64,000 bases of DNA, from positions 120,229 through 184,228 of the forward strand of contig NZ_LZMH01000023.1 of the NCBI RefSeq assembly GCF_001673635.1, in the 5' to 3' direction. The translations under genes were made by a program, and so were the position numbers. This stretch comes from Mycobacterium asiaticum. Its GTDB lineage: Bacteria; Actinomycetota; Actinomycetes; Mycobacteriales; Mycobacteriaceae. The notes under the pieces were generated by a model. It had not been told where the DNA came from, searched no databases, and saw nothing but the letters and a program-made list of their open reading frames with translations. This document shows, one piece after another, positions 36,572 to 46,253 of the stretch (position 1 is the stretch's first letter; every line of letters begins with the position of its first letter).

Positions 36572-38789
36572 GTGGCAGCACACCGCCTGCATCCTGTGCG
36601 AATGCAACTGCGGCATCGTCGTCCAGGTCGAAGACCGCAAGCTGGCGCGGATCCGGGGCGACAAAGAGCATCCATGGTCGCAGGGTTACACCTGCAACAA
36701 GGCCCTGCGGCTGGACCACTACCAGAACAACCGCGCCCGCCTGACGTCGCCGATGCGTCGGCGCGCGGACGGTACTTTCGAGGAGATCGACTGGGACACC
36801 GCGATTGTCGAGATCGCCGAGGGGTTCAAGCACATCCGGGACACCTACGGCGGCGACAAGATCTTCTACTACGGCGGCGGCGGGCAGGGCAACCACCTGG
36901 GCGGGGCCTACAGTGGGGCATTCCTGAAGGCGCTGGGTGCCAAGTACCGGTCGAATGCGTTGGCGCAGGAGAAGACCGGGGAGGCCTGGGTTGACGCGCA
37001 GCTGTATGGCAGCCATACCCGCGGCGAGTTCGAGCATGCCGAGGTATCGGTGTTCGTCGGCAAGAACCCCTGGATGTCGCAGAGTTTCCCGCGGGCCCGG
37101 GTGGTGCTCAACGAGATCGCCAAAGATCCCGCACGGTCGATGATCGTGATCGACCCCGTCGTCACCGATACCGCCAAGATGGCCGACTTCCACCTGCGAG
37201 TGCGGCCGGGGACGGACGCGTGGTGCCTGGCGGCGCTGGCCGCCGTGCTGGTTCAGGAAAACCTCTGCGACGAAACCTTTCTCACCGAACACGTGCACGG
37301 AGTGGAACCCGTTCGCGCGCAGCTGCGCGCGGTTCCCGTCGCAGACTATGCGGGGCGCTGCGGCGTGGACGAGGAGCTGCTACGAACGGCAGCCCGGCGC
37401 ATCGCCGATGCGGACAGTGTGGCGGTGTTCGAGGACCTGGGCGTCCAGCAGGGCCCGAACAGCACCCTGTGCTCCTACCTCAACAAGCTGCTGTGGATCC
37501 TGACCGGCAACTTCGCGAAAAAGGGTGCGCAGCATCTGCATTCATCGTTCGCGCCGTTGTTCAGCACGGTTTCCGGCAAGACGCCCGTCACCGGCGCGCC
37601 GATCATCGCCGGGTTGATACCGGCCAATGCCGTGCCCGAGGAGATTCTGACCGATCACCCGGACCGGTTCCGCGCCATGATCGTCGAAAGCGGCAATCCC
37701 GCGCACTCGCTGGCCGATTCGACGGCGTGCCGCAAGGCCTTTGAATCGCTGGAACTGATGGTGGTGGTCGACGTCGCGATGACCGAGACCGCCAGGCTGG
37801 CCCACTACGTGTTGCCCGCGGCTTCCCAGTTCGAGAAACCGGAAGCCACCTTCTTCAATTTCGAGTTCCCGGCCAACGGGTTTCAGCTGCGCCGGCCGCT
37901 GCTCGAACCGCTGCCCGGTACGCTGCCGGAGCCGGAGATCTGGGCCAGGCTGGTGCGTGCCCTGGGCGTCATCGACGACGCCGAGCTACGGCCGCTGCGC
38001 GAGGCCGCGCAGGAGGGCCGCCAGGCGTTCACCGAGGCGTTTCTTCCGACGGTGGCCGGCAATCCCATCATGTCGAAGCTGCTGCCCTACGTCCTCTACG
38101 AAACCCTCGGGCCCACGCTGCCCGAGGGAATGGCGGGCGCGGCGGCGGTGTGGGGGCTCGCGCAGAAGACGGCGATGACCTACCCCGACGCGGTGCGGCG
38201 GGCCGGCCACGCCGACGGCAACGCATTGTTCGACGCGATTCTCGCGGGACCGTCGGGCGTGACGTTCACGGTGCACAACTACGAGGACGACTTCGCGCTG
38301 ATCAGCCACTCCGACCACAAGATCGCGCTGGAAATCCCGGAGATCCTGGCCGACCTCGAGGCGCTCGCCGCCACACCAGCCCAGCTGACCACCGCAGAAC
38401 TGCCGATCGTGCTGTCGGTGGGGGAGCGGCGCGCCTACACCGCCAACGACATCTTCCGTGACCCGTCCTGGCGTAAACGCGACGCCGACGGGGCACTGCG
38501 GGTCAGCGTGCAGGACGCCCAGTTGCTCGGGCTTGCCGACGGCGGCCGCGCCCGGATCACCACGGCGGCCGGCAGCGCCGAGGCGACCGTGGAGATCACC
38601 GAGGTGATGCTGCCCGGACATGCCTCGTTGCCCAACGGTTTCGGGCTGGACTACGTGGACGAGGACGGGCGGACGGTGGTGCCGGGGGTGGCGCCCAACT
38701 CGCTCACCTCGACGAGTTGGCGCGACTCCTACGCGGGAACGCCGTGGCACAAGCACGTGCCGGCCCGGATCGAACCCTGCTCGGCATGA
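36561..38789 (+). CDS. Molybdopterin-dependent oxidoreductase (Rv0197-like)
   Basis: 742-residue protein of the DMSO-reductase superfamily. The N-terminal [4Fe-4S] site is CILCECNCGIVVQV followed by GYTCNKALRLDHY. Then come molybdopterin-domain landmarks: IVIDPVVTDTAKMADFHLRV, GADAWCLAALA-like GTDAWCLAALAAVL, and the C-terminal dinucleotide-binding domain (LSVGERRAYTANDIFRDPSW; LPNGFGLDYVDEDGR). No Tat signal, so it is cytoplasmic. It matches Rv0197, whose substrate is unknown. The ATG at 36561 has AAGGAG 9 nt upstream. Its stop abuts the zmp1 stop with no spacer. Confidence 0.9.
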   Translation: MTNEWQHTACILCECNCGIVVQVEDRKLARIRGDKEHPWSQGYTCNKALRLDHYQNNRARLTSPMRRRADGTFEEIDWDTAIVEIAEGFKHIRDTYGGDKIFYYGGGGQGNHLGGAYSGAFLKALGAKYRSNALAQEKTGEAWVDAQLYGSHTRGEFEHAEVSVFVGKNPWMSQSFPRARVVLNEIAKDPARSMIVIDPVVTDTAKMADFHLRVRPGTDAWCLAALAAVLVQENLCDETFLTEHVHGVEPVRAQLRAVPVADYAGRCGVDEELLRTAARRIADADSVAVFEDLGVQQGPNSTLCSYLNKLLWILTGNFAKKGAQHLHSSFAPLFSTVSGKTPVTGAPIIAGLIPANAVPEEILTDHPDRFRAMIVESGNPAHSLADSTACRKAFESLELMVVVDVAMTETARLAHYVLPAASQFEKPEATFFNFEFPANGFQLRRPLLEPLPGTLPEPEIWARLVRALGVIDDAELRPLREAAQEGRQAFTEAFLPTVAGNPIMSKLLPYVLYETLGPTLPEGMAGAAAVWGLAQKTAMTYPDAVRRAGHADGNALFDAILAGPSGVTFTVHNYEDDFALISHSDHKIALEIPEILADLEALAATPAQLTTAELPIVLSVGERRAYTANDIFRDPSWRKRDADGALRVSVQDAQLLGLADGGRARITTAAGSAEATVEITEVMLPGHASLPNGFGLDYVDEDGRTVVPGVAPNSLTSTSWRDSYAGTPWHKHVPARIEPCSA

Positions 38790-40775
38790 CTAGTTCCAGA
38801 TGCGCACGCGGCGTTGGGATTCCAGGAACAGCTCGTCGTTTTCGGCGACCTCGAACGCCTCGTAGAACGCGTCGAGGTTGCGGATCACGCCGTTGCATCT
38901 GAACTCCGGCGGTGAGTGCGGGTCCACCGCCAGCCGCCGAATAGCTTCGGCCGCACGGGATTTCGTCCGCCACACCTGGGCCCAGCCGAAGAACACCCGC
39001 TGCACACCGGTCAGACCGTCGATCACCGGCGCGGGCTCGCCGCCCAGCGACAACTGGTAGGCCAGCAGCGCGATTGACAGGCCACCGAGGTCGCCGATGT
39101 TTTCCCCGACGGTGAAGGCACCGTTCACGTGGTGGTTGCCATCCAGTCCGCGTGGCGTGTAGTCCTCGTACTGCTCGATCAGCGCCTTGGTGCGGGCGCT
39201 GAACTCGGTGCGGTCGTCATCGGTCCACCAGTCCACCAGGTTGCCGTCGCCGTCGTACTTGGCGCCCTGGTCGTCGAATCCGTGCCCGATCTCGTGCCCG
39301 ATCACCGCGCCGATACCGCCGTAGTTGGCGGCATCGTCGCCCTCGGCGTCGAAGAATGGCGGCTGCAGAATTGCTGCGGGGAAGACGATTTCGTTCATCC
39401 CGGGGTTGTAGTAGGCGTTGACGGTCTGCGGCGTCATGAACCATTCGTCCCGGTCGACGGGCCCGCCGAGCTTGGCCAGCTCGCGGTCGTGGTTGACGAC
39501 ATAGCCGCGCTGGTAGTTGCCGTACAGATCATCGCGGTCGATCACCAGCGCGGAGTAGTCCCGCCACTTCACCGGGTAGCCGACCTTGGCGGTGAACTTG
39601 GCCAGTTTGGTCAGCGCCCGCTCCCGTGTTTGCGGCGTCATCCAGTCCAGGTCGCTGATGCTGATCCGGTACGCCTCGCGCAGGTTGTCCACCAGCTCGT
39701 CGATGCGGGACTTGGCCCCCGGCGGAAAGTGCTTCTGCACGTACAACTTTCCGACCGCGTCGCCCATCAGCGTCTCGACCAGGGCCACCGCCCGCTTCCA
39801 GCGGTCGCGGATCTGCTCGGTGCCGGTAAGCCTGCGGCCGTAGAAGTCGAAGTCCGCGGCGACCATCGCGTCGGTCAGCCAGGGTGCGCGGGCCCGGATC
39901 AGCCGCCACCGCGCCCAGCTCTTCCAGTCCTCGAGATCCTGACTCTTCCACAGCTGGGCGAAGGTGGTGAGGTAATCGGGTTGGCGCACAACCACTTCCG
40001 CGACCGCCTCCGGCGTCGTGCCCAGGCCGGTCACCCAGCCGCCCCAGTCGAACCCGCTGCCCTCACTCTGCAGGTCGGCGAACGTGCGCAAGTTGTACGT
40101 CAGGTCGGCGTCGCGGCGCTTGACCACGTCCCAGTGGGCGGCGGCGAGCTTGCTTTCCAACGCCACGATGCGGGCGGCGGTGTCGGCGTGGTCGTCGGTC
40201 TCACCGCCGTACACCAACGCGAACATCCGGGCGATGTGGCCGGGGTAGGCCGCCAGGACATCGGCGTGCTGCTCGTCGCGGAAGTAGGACTCGTCGGGCA
40301 GCCCGATCCCGGACTGGCTGAAGTGCACCAGGTAACGGCTGGAGTTCTTCGAGTCGGTGTCGACGTACAGGCCGACGCCGCCGCCCACCCCGGTGCGTTG
40401 CAGGGCCCCCACCACCGCGGCCAGCGCGGCGCGATCGGCGGCGCCGTCGATGGTGGTCAGCTCGTCATGCAGCGGTTGCAGGCCGCGGCGCTCGACGGCG
40501 TCCTCGTCGAGGAAGCTGGCGTACAGGTCGCCGATGCGCTGCTCATCGGTGCCCGCCGCCGCCCCGCTTTCGGATGCCTCGATGATCAGGTCGCGAACCT
40601 GCTCCTCGGCGCGATCGAACAGGGTGCGGAAGGCGCCGTCGGTCGCACGGTCGGCCGGGATCTCGTATTCGGCCAGCCAGCGGCCGTTCACGTGCCCGAA
40701 AAGGTCGTCCTGGGGGCGGGCGGTGGCGTCGACGTAGCTCAGGTCGATCCCCGAGCGAATGGTCTCTACTGTCAC
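38790..40775 (-). CDS. zmp1: Zinc metalloprotease of the M13 neprilysin family
   Basis: 661-residue M13 peptidase. The zinc-binding HEIGH lies at residues 494-498 (GAVIGHEIGHGFDDQGAKYD), the third ligand region is ENIGDLGGLSIALLA, and the substrate-binding motif is VNAYYNPGMNEIVFPA (NAYY type). The N-terminus RPQDDLFGHVNGRWLAEYEI is conserved. It equals Zmp1 (Rv0198c), a virulence-linked protease. No signal peptide is seen, as in the known protein. The GTG at 40775 gives a length within two residues of the 663-residue relative. The long open frame continuing upstream is antisense to omamA. Confidence 0.94.
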   Translation of the reverse strand: MTVETIRSGIDLSYVDATARPQDDLFGHVNGRWLAEYEIPADRATDGAFRTLFDRAEEQVRDLIIEASESGAAAGTDEQRIGDLYASFLDEDAVERRGLQPLHDELTTIDGAADRAALAAVVGALQRTGVGGGVGLYVDTDSKNSSRYLVHFSQSGIGLPDESYFRDEQHADVLAAYPGHIARMFALVYGGETDDHADTAARIVALESKLAAAHWDVVKRRDADLTYNLRTFADLQSEGSGFDWGGWVTGLGTTPEAVAEVVVRQPDYLTTFAQLWKSQDLEDWKSWARWRLIRARAPWLTDAMVAADFDFYGRRLTGTEQIRDRWKRAVALVETLMGDAVGKLYVQKHFPPGAKSRIDELVDNLREAYRISISDLDWMTPQTRERALTKLAKFTAKVGYPVKWRDYSALVIDRDDLYGNYQRGYVVNHDRELAKLGGPVDRDEWFMTPQTVNAYYNPGMNEIVFPAAILQPPFFDAEGDDAANYGGIGAVIGHEIGHGFDDQGAKYDGDGNLVDWWTDDDRTEFSARTKALIEQYEDYTPRGLDGNHHVNGAFTVGENIGDLGGLSIALLAYQLSLGGEPAPVIDGLTGVQRVFFGWAQVWRTKSRAAEAIRRLAVDPHSPPEFRCNGVIRNLDAFYEAFEVAENDELFLESQRRVRIWN

Positions 40776-40817
40776 CCCGCCATCCTTCCATCTGTTTTCG
40801 GGTGCAACGATCGGGCC

Positions 40818-41504
40818 ATGCCTGACCAGCAGAAAACCAAGGCGACCAAGGACGTCGACGAAGCAGAAGACGAGATCGAAGACAAGGACGAGGACAAGGA
40901 CAAGAACGAGGACATCGACGAGGACGAGGACGAGGACGAGGCCGCCGACGGCGGCATCTTCTCCACCTACGGCATCGCATCGACCGTGCTGGGACTGATC
41001 GCAGTAACGGCCGTGGTGCTCGGCGCAATGATCTGGACCACGCACCGCGACGACTCCGCCGAGCGCGTGTACCTGTCCCGGGTGATGCAGGCGGCCACCG
41101 ACTGGGCCGACGTGCTGATCAACATGAACAGCAGCAACATCGACGCCAGCCTGCAGCGCCTGCACGACGGCACGGTTGGCCAGCTGAACACCGACTTCGA
41201 CGCCGCCGTCCAGCCCTACCGGCAGGTGGTCGCCAAACTGCAGAGCCGCAGCACCGGCCAGATCGAGGCGGTGGCCATCGACACGGTGCACCGCGACCTG
41301 GACACCCAGCCGGGCAGCCCCCGGCCGGTGGTGACCACAAAGTTGCCCGCCTTCGCCACCCGGACCGACTCGGTGATGCTGATCGCGACCTCGCTCAGTG
41401 AAAATGCCGGCGGCAAGCCGCAAACCGTGCACTGGAGCCTGCGCCTGGACGTCTCCAACGTCGACAACAAACTGATGATCTCGAAGCTGGAGTCGATCCG
41501 ATGA
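40818..41504 (+). CDS. omamA: Orphan Mce-associated membrane protein OmamA
   Basis: 228-residue protein like Rv0199. The cytoplasmic N-terminus (residues about 8-44) is extremely acidic, mostly alternating Asp, Glu and Lys (EDKDEDKDKNEDIDEDEDED). One membrane helix follows (ASTVLGLIAVTAVVLGAMIW), then an NTF2-like periplasmic domain ending in VHWSLRLDVSNVDNKLMISK. OmamA stabilises the Mce1 and Mce4 importers in M. tuberculosis, so this gene serves the machine encoded at the left of the window. The ATG at 40818 is 42 bp from the divergent zmp1 start. The stop overlaps omamB (ATGA). Confidence 0.9.
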   Translation: MPDQQKTKATKDVDEAEDEIEDKDEDKDKNEDIDEDEDEDEAADGGIFSTYGIASTVLGLIAVTAVVLGAMIWTTHRDDSAERVYLSRVMQAATDWADVLINMNSSNIDASLQRLHDGTVGQLNTDFDAAVQPYRQVVAKLQSRSTGQIEAVAIDTVHRDLDTQPGSPRPVVTTKLPAFATRTDSVMLIATSLSENAGGKPQTVHWSLRLDVSNVDNKLMISKLESIR

Positions 41505-42187
41505 GAAACGCGTGGCGGCTGTTCGCTTTCGACATCCTGGCCCCGCTGGCGGCGATCACCGCACTGGTGGCGATCGGCGGGGTGCTCGCGTGGCCCCGCT
41601 GGTGGGTGGCCGTCGGCACCGCGCTGGTGTTGCTGGTGGTCGAGGGCGTCGCCATCAACTTCTGGCTGCTGCGCCGGGACGCGGTCACCGTCGGGACCGA
41701 CGACGACGCACCGGCGCTGCGGCTGGCGGTCGTTTTCCTGGCCACGGCGGCGCTGAGTGCGGCGGTGGTGACCGGTTACACGCACTGGACTACCAAGGAC
41801 GAGGACTTCAAGCGGGACTCGGTCGCGGTGACCCAGGTCGCCACCGGGCTGGCCGAAGCGGTCGCGTCGTTCTCCCCGACGGCGCCGGCGGCCTCCATCG
41901 ACCGGGCCGCGGGATTGATGGTGCCGGAGCGGGCCGGCAAGTTCAAAGAGGAATTCACCAAGTCCAGCGCCGAGATGGTGCAGCAGAAGGTCTCCGTCCA
42001 GGCCGCCACGCTGGCGGCGGGCGTCGAGGCCATCGGGCCGTCGGCGGCCAGCGTCGCGGTGGTCCTGCGGGTCACCAAGAACGCGCCCGGCCAACCCACC
42101 AGTCAGGCCAACCCGGCGGTGCGGGTGACGCTGGCCAAACGGGGCAACGACTGGCTGGTGAACGACTTCGTGCCGATCGGCCGCTGA
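41501..42187 (+). CDS. omamB: Orphan Mce-associated membrane protein OmamB
   Basis: 228-residue partner of OmamA, like Rv0200. Two helices sit close to the N-terminus (FDILAPLAAITALVAIGGVL; WWVAVGTALVLLVVEGVAIN), a third follows a short loop (LAVVFLATAALSAAVVTGYT), and then an NTF2-like periplasmic domain ends in VRVTLAKRGNDWLVNDFVPI. The three-helix start separates it from the one-helix Mam proteins and recalls the RDD-bearing Mam1B. The start overlaps the omamA stop by 4 nt. The stop abuts that of the convergent gene without any spacer. Confidence 0.88.
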   Translation: MRNAWRLFAFDILAPLAAITALVAIGGVLAWPRWWVAVGTALVLLVVEGVAINFWLLRRDAVTVGTDDDAPALRLAVVFLATAALSAAVVTGYTHWTTKDEDFKRDSVAVTQVATGLAEAVASFSPTAPAASIDRAAGLMVPERAGKFKEEFTKSSAEMVQQKVSVQAATLAAGVEAIGPSAASVAVVLRVTKNAPGQPTSQANPAVRVTLAKRGNDWLVNDFVPIGR

Positions 42188-42703
42188 TCAGTTGGAGTTG
42201 GACGACCGCTCGTTCTTCACCCGGACGAAGCGGTCGGACAACCGGCGCATCCGGATCATCAGCGAGGCCGACGGGCTGACGCTGCCGTCGAGGTAGGTGG
42301 CGAGGTCGTCGGCGGCCACACCGATGCGTGACGCGAACTCCTGTCGGCCCAGACCGGAACGGTCCATCAACAGCTGCACGTGCCGGGCGACTTCGGCGCG
42401 CTCGTTGGCCTCGAGGTGGGTGCGGGCGCGCTCGAGCACCTCCCAGAGCGCCTTGGCGATCCCGACCGGGCGGGACCCGCGCAGGATCTCCTCGACCTGG
42501 CGGGCGGTGCGCCCGTAGGGGTCCCGCTTCAGAGCGCCGGCTATGCGCTTCCAGGTGCCGATGTCGCCGCCCTGCAGGGCGGCGTTGATGGCGGCGGTGG
42601 ACCAGAATTCGACGGGCTGGTCCGGGTCGGGCCGCCGCACCGAGTCGGATCGTGCGGAGGGCGCGGCCGGCACCCCTTTCCAGCGGTCGGCAGCCAACGT
42701 CAC
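42188..42703 (-). CDS. Rv0201c-like HTH-containing protein
   Basis: 171-residue protein. The N-terminal half (VEFWSTAAINAALQGGDIGT, WKRIAGALKRDPYGRTARQV) is conserved in mycobacteria without known function. The C-terminal part LLMDRSGLGRQEFASRIGVA, DDLATYLDGSVSPSASLMIR fits an XRE-type helix-turn-helix. The GTG at 42703 shares bases with the mmpL11 stop (GTGA), so it is coupled to mmpL11. It may regulate the mmpL11 unit, but this is only position-based. Length is close to that of Rv0201c. Confidence 0.78.
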   Translation of the reverse strand: MTLAADRWKGVPAAPSARSDSVRRPDPDQPVEFWSTAAINAALQGGDIGTWKRIAGALKRDPYGRTARQVEEILRGSRPVGIAKALWEVLERARTHLEANERAEVARHVQLLMDRSGLGRQEFASRIGVAADDLATYLDGSVSPSASLMIRMRRLSDRFVRVKNERSSNSN

Positions 42704-45687
42704 CTCGCCTCCTCCAACATCGCCACGGCCACGGACAGGCAGCGCTGCCTGACCTCCTCCCAGTTTGCCTTGTCGTCCTCGGACCATTCTTCGTCGAGGC
42801 CGGAGTCGGGGTCAGACGGCTCGGGATCGGCCAGCCGGCGGACCAGCTCGGTGGCCATCCACTGCTGCCGTGCGGCCGATCCGGCAGGTTGACCAGAGTA
42901 ATACCTGTCCATGCCGCCCAGCACCATCGCGGCGGTCTCCGGATCCATGACGTCGACCATGTCTGCAAATTCGGCGTAATCGCGGCTGCTGTTACGGACC
43001 ATGATCAAGTAGCCCTTGAGCCGCAGCGTTTCGGCGCCGGTGGGGATCAGCAGGCGGTCGCCGGTGGGCAGCTGGACGTTGGTGGTCTCCACCGGGGTGC
43101 GGCGCCGGTACTTGGGTCGCGCTCGGCCACCGCTCTCCAGGGCGTCGAGGGCGACCGAGAGGCGCCCGCGCCAGAGCGTGACCGGATGGACCGGCCGGTC
43201 GGTCCACGACATCGCCTTGGCGATGCCGTTGCGATACGCGAGGCCGACCCGTTTGGCCTTGGTGGCCGCGAAGGCCTGACCGACGGGACCGGTGGCCAGC
43301 GCGACCGTGTCGGCCTCGGCGCTTTCGGGTTGGGGTTCGCGGTCGGGTTCCTTGCGTTCGCAGCCGATGAAGGCCAGCGGGTCGGCGACGCAAACGGCGT
43401 CCGGCGCAAGGTGTTTGAGTTTCGCCGCGGATTTGATCACCATGCGCAGATCGGCGCTGGGTGCGATGGCCGCGGTGATGTCGTCGGGGATTGTGACGAC
43501 GCCACCCAGGTCGACGTCGGGCAGCGGCCGGTCGAAGTCGACCGACGGCAGGATGCGGCCCAACCAGCCCGGGATCCACCAGTTCCACTTGGCGAACATC
43601 GCCATCAGCGCCGGAACCAGGACCAGCCGCACCACCGTCGCGTCGACGGCGATCGCCACGGCACAGGCCACACCGATCTCGGCGACCAGCGGCATGCCGG
43701 CGAAGGCGAACCCACAGAACACCGCGATCATGATCAGCGCGGCGCTGGTGATGGTGCGGGCGCTGGTGCTCACGCCGTAGGCGACCGCGTCGCGGGTGTG
43801 CCCCGTCAGCAGGAAGCGCTCCCGGATGCGGGTGAGCAGGAAGATCTCGTAGTCCATGGACAGACCGAAGGTCATCGCCAGGACCAGCGGCGGGACCGTG
43901 CTGTCGATCGACGTCAGGTGCGGGAAGCCGAGCTTGTCCGCCCAGCCCCACTGGAAGACCATCACCAGGCTGCCGTAGGCCGCAGCCACCGACAGCAACG
44001 TCATCAGCACGCCCTTGACCGCCAGCAGCACCGAATGCACGGACAGCAGCAGCATCAGGAAGGCGATCAGCGCGACGAAGCCCAGCACCAGGGGCTGGGT
44101 GGCCGAAACCCGGTCGTCGAAGTCCTTGATCAGCGCGGTCGACCCGCCGACCGCCACCTGTGCGTCGCCGGCGACCGTGGGGACCTGGCTGCGCATCCAG
44201 TCGACGGTGTGCCGGGCGCGCAGGTCCTCCGGGTCGACGGACAACACCGCACTGAGCACCGCGCTGCGGTTGTCGTCGGCGTACTCCGGTGGCGTCACCG
44301 ACGCGACCTCAGGGCCCTCCGCCATCTTCTGCCGGATCGTGCCGAGCAGCTGTGCGCGGGCCGGAGCGGCGTCGGGGCCCTGCGCGGAGTCCGGGAAGGT
44401 GACCAGCACCTGTACCGGGCCCAGCGCGCCGGGACCGAGGGCCTGGGAGGCGGCCGCCACGCCTCCCCGTATCTCGTGGGAGGAGTCGAACTGGCGTAAC
44501 AGGCTGTTGCCCAGCACCATCGACAGCGCGGGCGCCGCCATCAGCAGCAACACGGCCGAGGCCGCCAGTGCCGAAATCCACGGCCGGCGCATCACCCAGG
44601 TGACCCAGCGGGTCCAGAACCGCGACACCGTGCTCTCCGGCCGCCGCGACCAGTGCAGCAGCGCGGACCGCTTGGCCGCGGCCCGGGCGAAGGTGGCCAG
44701 CAGCGCCGGGGTGAGCGTGGCCGACGTCAGCATCGCGATGGCGACGGCCAGGATCGCGCCGGTGGCCATCGATCTCAGCGCCGGGGTGTTGATCAGGTAA
44801 ATGCCGGTCAGCGAGGCGATGACGGTCATGCCGGACAGCACCACCGCGAGCCCGGAGGTGGCCATCGCCGCGTCCACCGCCTCTTGCGGCTGCCGGCCGC
44901 TGCGCAGTTCCTCGCGATATCGCATCAGGATGAACAGCGAATAGTCCACCGCCAGCGCGATGCCGAACATGGACACCGTCGAGGTGACGAACACCGACAT
45001 GGTGGTGTGCATGGACAGGGCATAGACCAGCCCCATCGTCACCACGACCGTGCAAACGCCCAACGCCAGGGGGATCGCGGCGGCGGCCAGCGAACCGAAC
45101 ACCGCCAACAGCACGATCAGGATGATCGGCAGGTTCCACTCTTCGGCCTTGGCGATGTCGTGCTTGGTGTTGGCGGCCGCGGCCGCCGACAACGCGCCCT
45201 GCCCGATGACGTAGAGCCGCACGCGTCCGCTGGCGGTCTGCCCGGACCGGTCGTCTTCGACGCCGATCCGCTGGCGCAGCTTCTTGGCGACGTCGCTGGT
45301 GCCCGGATTGCGGGCGTCCAAGCGCAGCGTTATCACGTAGGGCCGGTCCGGCTGCGGCGGCCGCTGGGTGGGGTTGGGCGCTTCGGACACCCCGGGGAAC
45401 TCGCCTGCGATGTGCCGGAGTTGGGCGACGGCTTCGTCGATGTCCTGATAGGTGGCATCGGCGCGCGGGGCCGCCACCAGCGCCAACGGCGACGCGCCCA
45501 GGTCGGGGTACTGGGCGACCAGCTCATCGTGCACGGCCAGCGACTGGGAACCGGCAACCTCGAACCCGCCGCCGGTCAGGTTTCCCGACTGCGTCAACGC
45601 CAGATACACCGCCGGCACCAGGGCAAGCAACCAGCCCGTGAAGACCAACCAGCGGAATCTGCGCAGGTTGCGGCTCAGCCGCATCAT
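42700..45687 (-). CDS. mmpL11: RND-type lipid transporter MmpL11
   Basis: 995-residue MmpL transporter. The first helix (WLVFTGWLLALVPAVYLALT) is followed by a periplasmic porter domain, then five or six helices that carry the proton-relay motif GIALAVDYSLFILMRYREEL, a second porter domain, and the second bundle with LAMTFGLSMDYEIFLLTRIR. A cytoplasmic C-terminal domain of about 250 residues follows (TTNVQLPTGDRLLIPTGAET). It matches MmpL11 (Rv0202c), which exports monomeromycolyl diacylglycerol and mycolate wax esters and was proposed to take part in haem uptake. It is about 30 residues longer than the M. tuberculosis protein, mainly in the C-terminal domain (GCERKEPDREPQPESAEAD). Confidence 0.94.
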   Translation of the reverse strand: MMRLSRNLRRFRWLVFTGWLLALVPAVYLALTQSGNLTGGGFEVAGSQSLAVHDELVAQYPDLGASPLALVAAPRADATYQDIDEAVAQLRHIAGEFPGVSEAPNPTQRPPQPDRPYVITLRLDARNPGTSDVAKKLRQRIGVEDDRSGQTASGRVRLYVIGQGALSAAAAANTKHDIAKAEEWNLPIILIVLLAVFGSLAAAAIPLALGVCTVVVTMGLVYALSMHTTMSVFVTSTVSMFGIALAVDYSLFILMRYREELRSGRQPQEAVDAAMATSGLAVVLSGMTVIASLTGIYLINTPALRSMATGAILAVAIAMLTSATLTPALLATFARAAAKRSALLHWSRRPESTVSRFWTRWVTWVMRRPWISALAASAVLLLMAAPALSMVLGNSLLRQFDSSHEIRGGVAAASQALGPGALGPVQVLVTFPDSAQGPDAAPARAQLLGTIRQKMAEGPEVASVTPPEYADDNRSAVLSAVLSVDPEDLRARHTVDWMRSQVPTVAGDAQVAVGGSTALIKDFDDRVSATQPLVLGFVALIAFLMLLLSVHSVLLAVKGVLMTLLSVAAAYGSLVMVFQWGWADKLGFPHLTSIDSTVPPLVLAMTFGLSMDYEIFLLTRIRERFLLTGHTRDAVAYGVSTSARTITSAALIMIAVFCGFAFAGMPLVAEIGVACAVAIAVDATVVRLVLVPALMAMFAKWNWWIPGWLGRILPSVDFDRPLPDVDLGGVVTIPDDITAAIAPSADLRMVIKSAAKLKHLAPDAVCVADPLAFIGCERKEPDREPQPESAEADTVALATGPVGQAFAATKAKRVGLAYRNGIAKAMSWTDRPVHPVTLWRGRLSVALDALESGGRARPKYRRRTPVETTNVQLPTGDRLLIPTGAETLRLKGYLIMVRNSSRDYAEFADMVDVMDPETAAMVLGGMDRYYSGQPAGSAARQQWMATELVRRLADPEPSDPDSGLDEEWSEDDKANWEEVRQRCLSVAVAMLEEAR

Positions 45688-45816
45688 GAACTGCTGGATT
45701 TCTAACTCCCCGAATTTGATCGCCAGCGCGTGCCCGCGAGCCTACCCGAGAACACGGATCTCAAGTCTGCTTATCGGTTCCTGAACTGGGACGACACCGG
45801 TTCGGCCGGATTGTTG

Positions 45817-46248
45817 TTAAGTCGTGATCGGAGGTGCGGCGGGCCAGTGCCCGACGACGCCGTCGAACTTGAGATCCGTCGCGGCGAAGTCGTTGCCGAC
45901 CGCGAGCAGCGGTTGGTGAGCGACTCTGGCCGCGGCGTAGGTCATGCAGTCGCCGAAGTTCAGCGCGGCCGGGTGTCGGCCCTTGCCGTAGCGCAGAAAC
46001 GCCCGCTGGGCGGCAACCGCGTGCTCATCGGTGAAAGGGTCTACAGCCAAACCGATCTCGGCGCGTAGGCGTTCGAAGATGGTTCTGGCCACGGGTCCGT
46101 GGCGGGCGGTCAGCACGATGAGGCACTCGGCAACCGTCGGTGCGGACATGGCCAGGCTGCGGGCTCCCGCGAGGGCGGTCGCCACCCGGCCCGCGTCGGG
46201 GTCTTCCTGCTGGATCAGGGCCACGACGGCGCTGCGTTCGCCGATCAC
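45817..46248 (-). CDS. vapC: VapC-type PIN-domain toxin with altered first acidic residue
   Basis: 143-residue PIN-domain ribonuclease toxin. Expected acidic positions are Glu41 (TVAECLIVL), Asp100 ([12 protein letters not shown]) and Asp120/Asp125 ([16 protein letters not shown]). The usual first motif x-D-T-S-A reads G-E-R-S-A here (Glu4), an Asp-to-Glu and Thr-to-Arg change. Whether this lowers activity is unknown. The GTG at 46248 lies 5 nt after the vapB stop. The module sits between mmpL11 and the haem-binding protein gene, which are neighbours in M. tuberculosis, so it is an insertion. Confidence 0.87.
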   Translation of the reverse strand: MIGERSAVVALIQQEDPDAGRVATALAGARSLAMSAPTVAECLIVLTARHGPVARTIFERLRAEIGLAVDPFTDEHAVAAQRAFLRYGKGRHPAALNFGDCMTYAAARVAHQPLLAVGNDFAATDLKFDGVVGHWPAAPPITT

Positions 46249-46253
46249 GACGG

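Noticed and set aside
39129..40817. Long plus-strand open frame antisense to zmp1, in frame with omamA
   Set aside because: It mirrors zmp1 codons in high-GC DNA; OmamA starts with the ATG at 40818 and the upstream translation lacks any domain.
38790..41432. 880-residue open frame continuing upstream of zmp1
   Set aside because: The part upstream of 40775 is antisense to omamA and shows no protein features; Zmp1 length and N-terminus fit the GTG at 40775.
42652..44499. 615-residue plus-strand frame inside mmpL11
   Set aside because: His/Arg/Gln-rich translation typical of an antisense shadow; mmpL11 is well supported on the minus strand.
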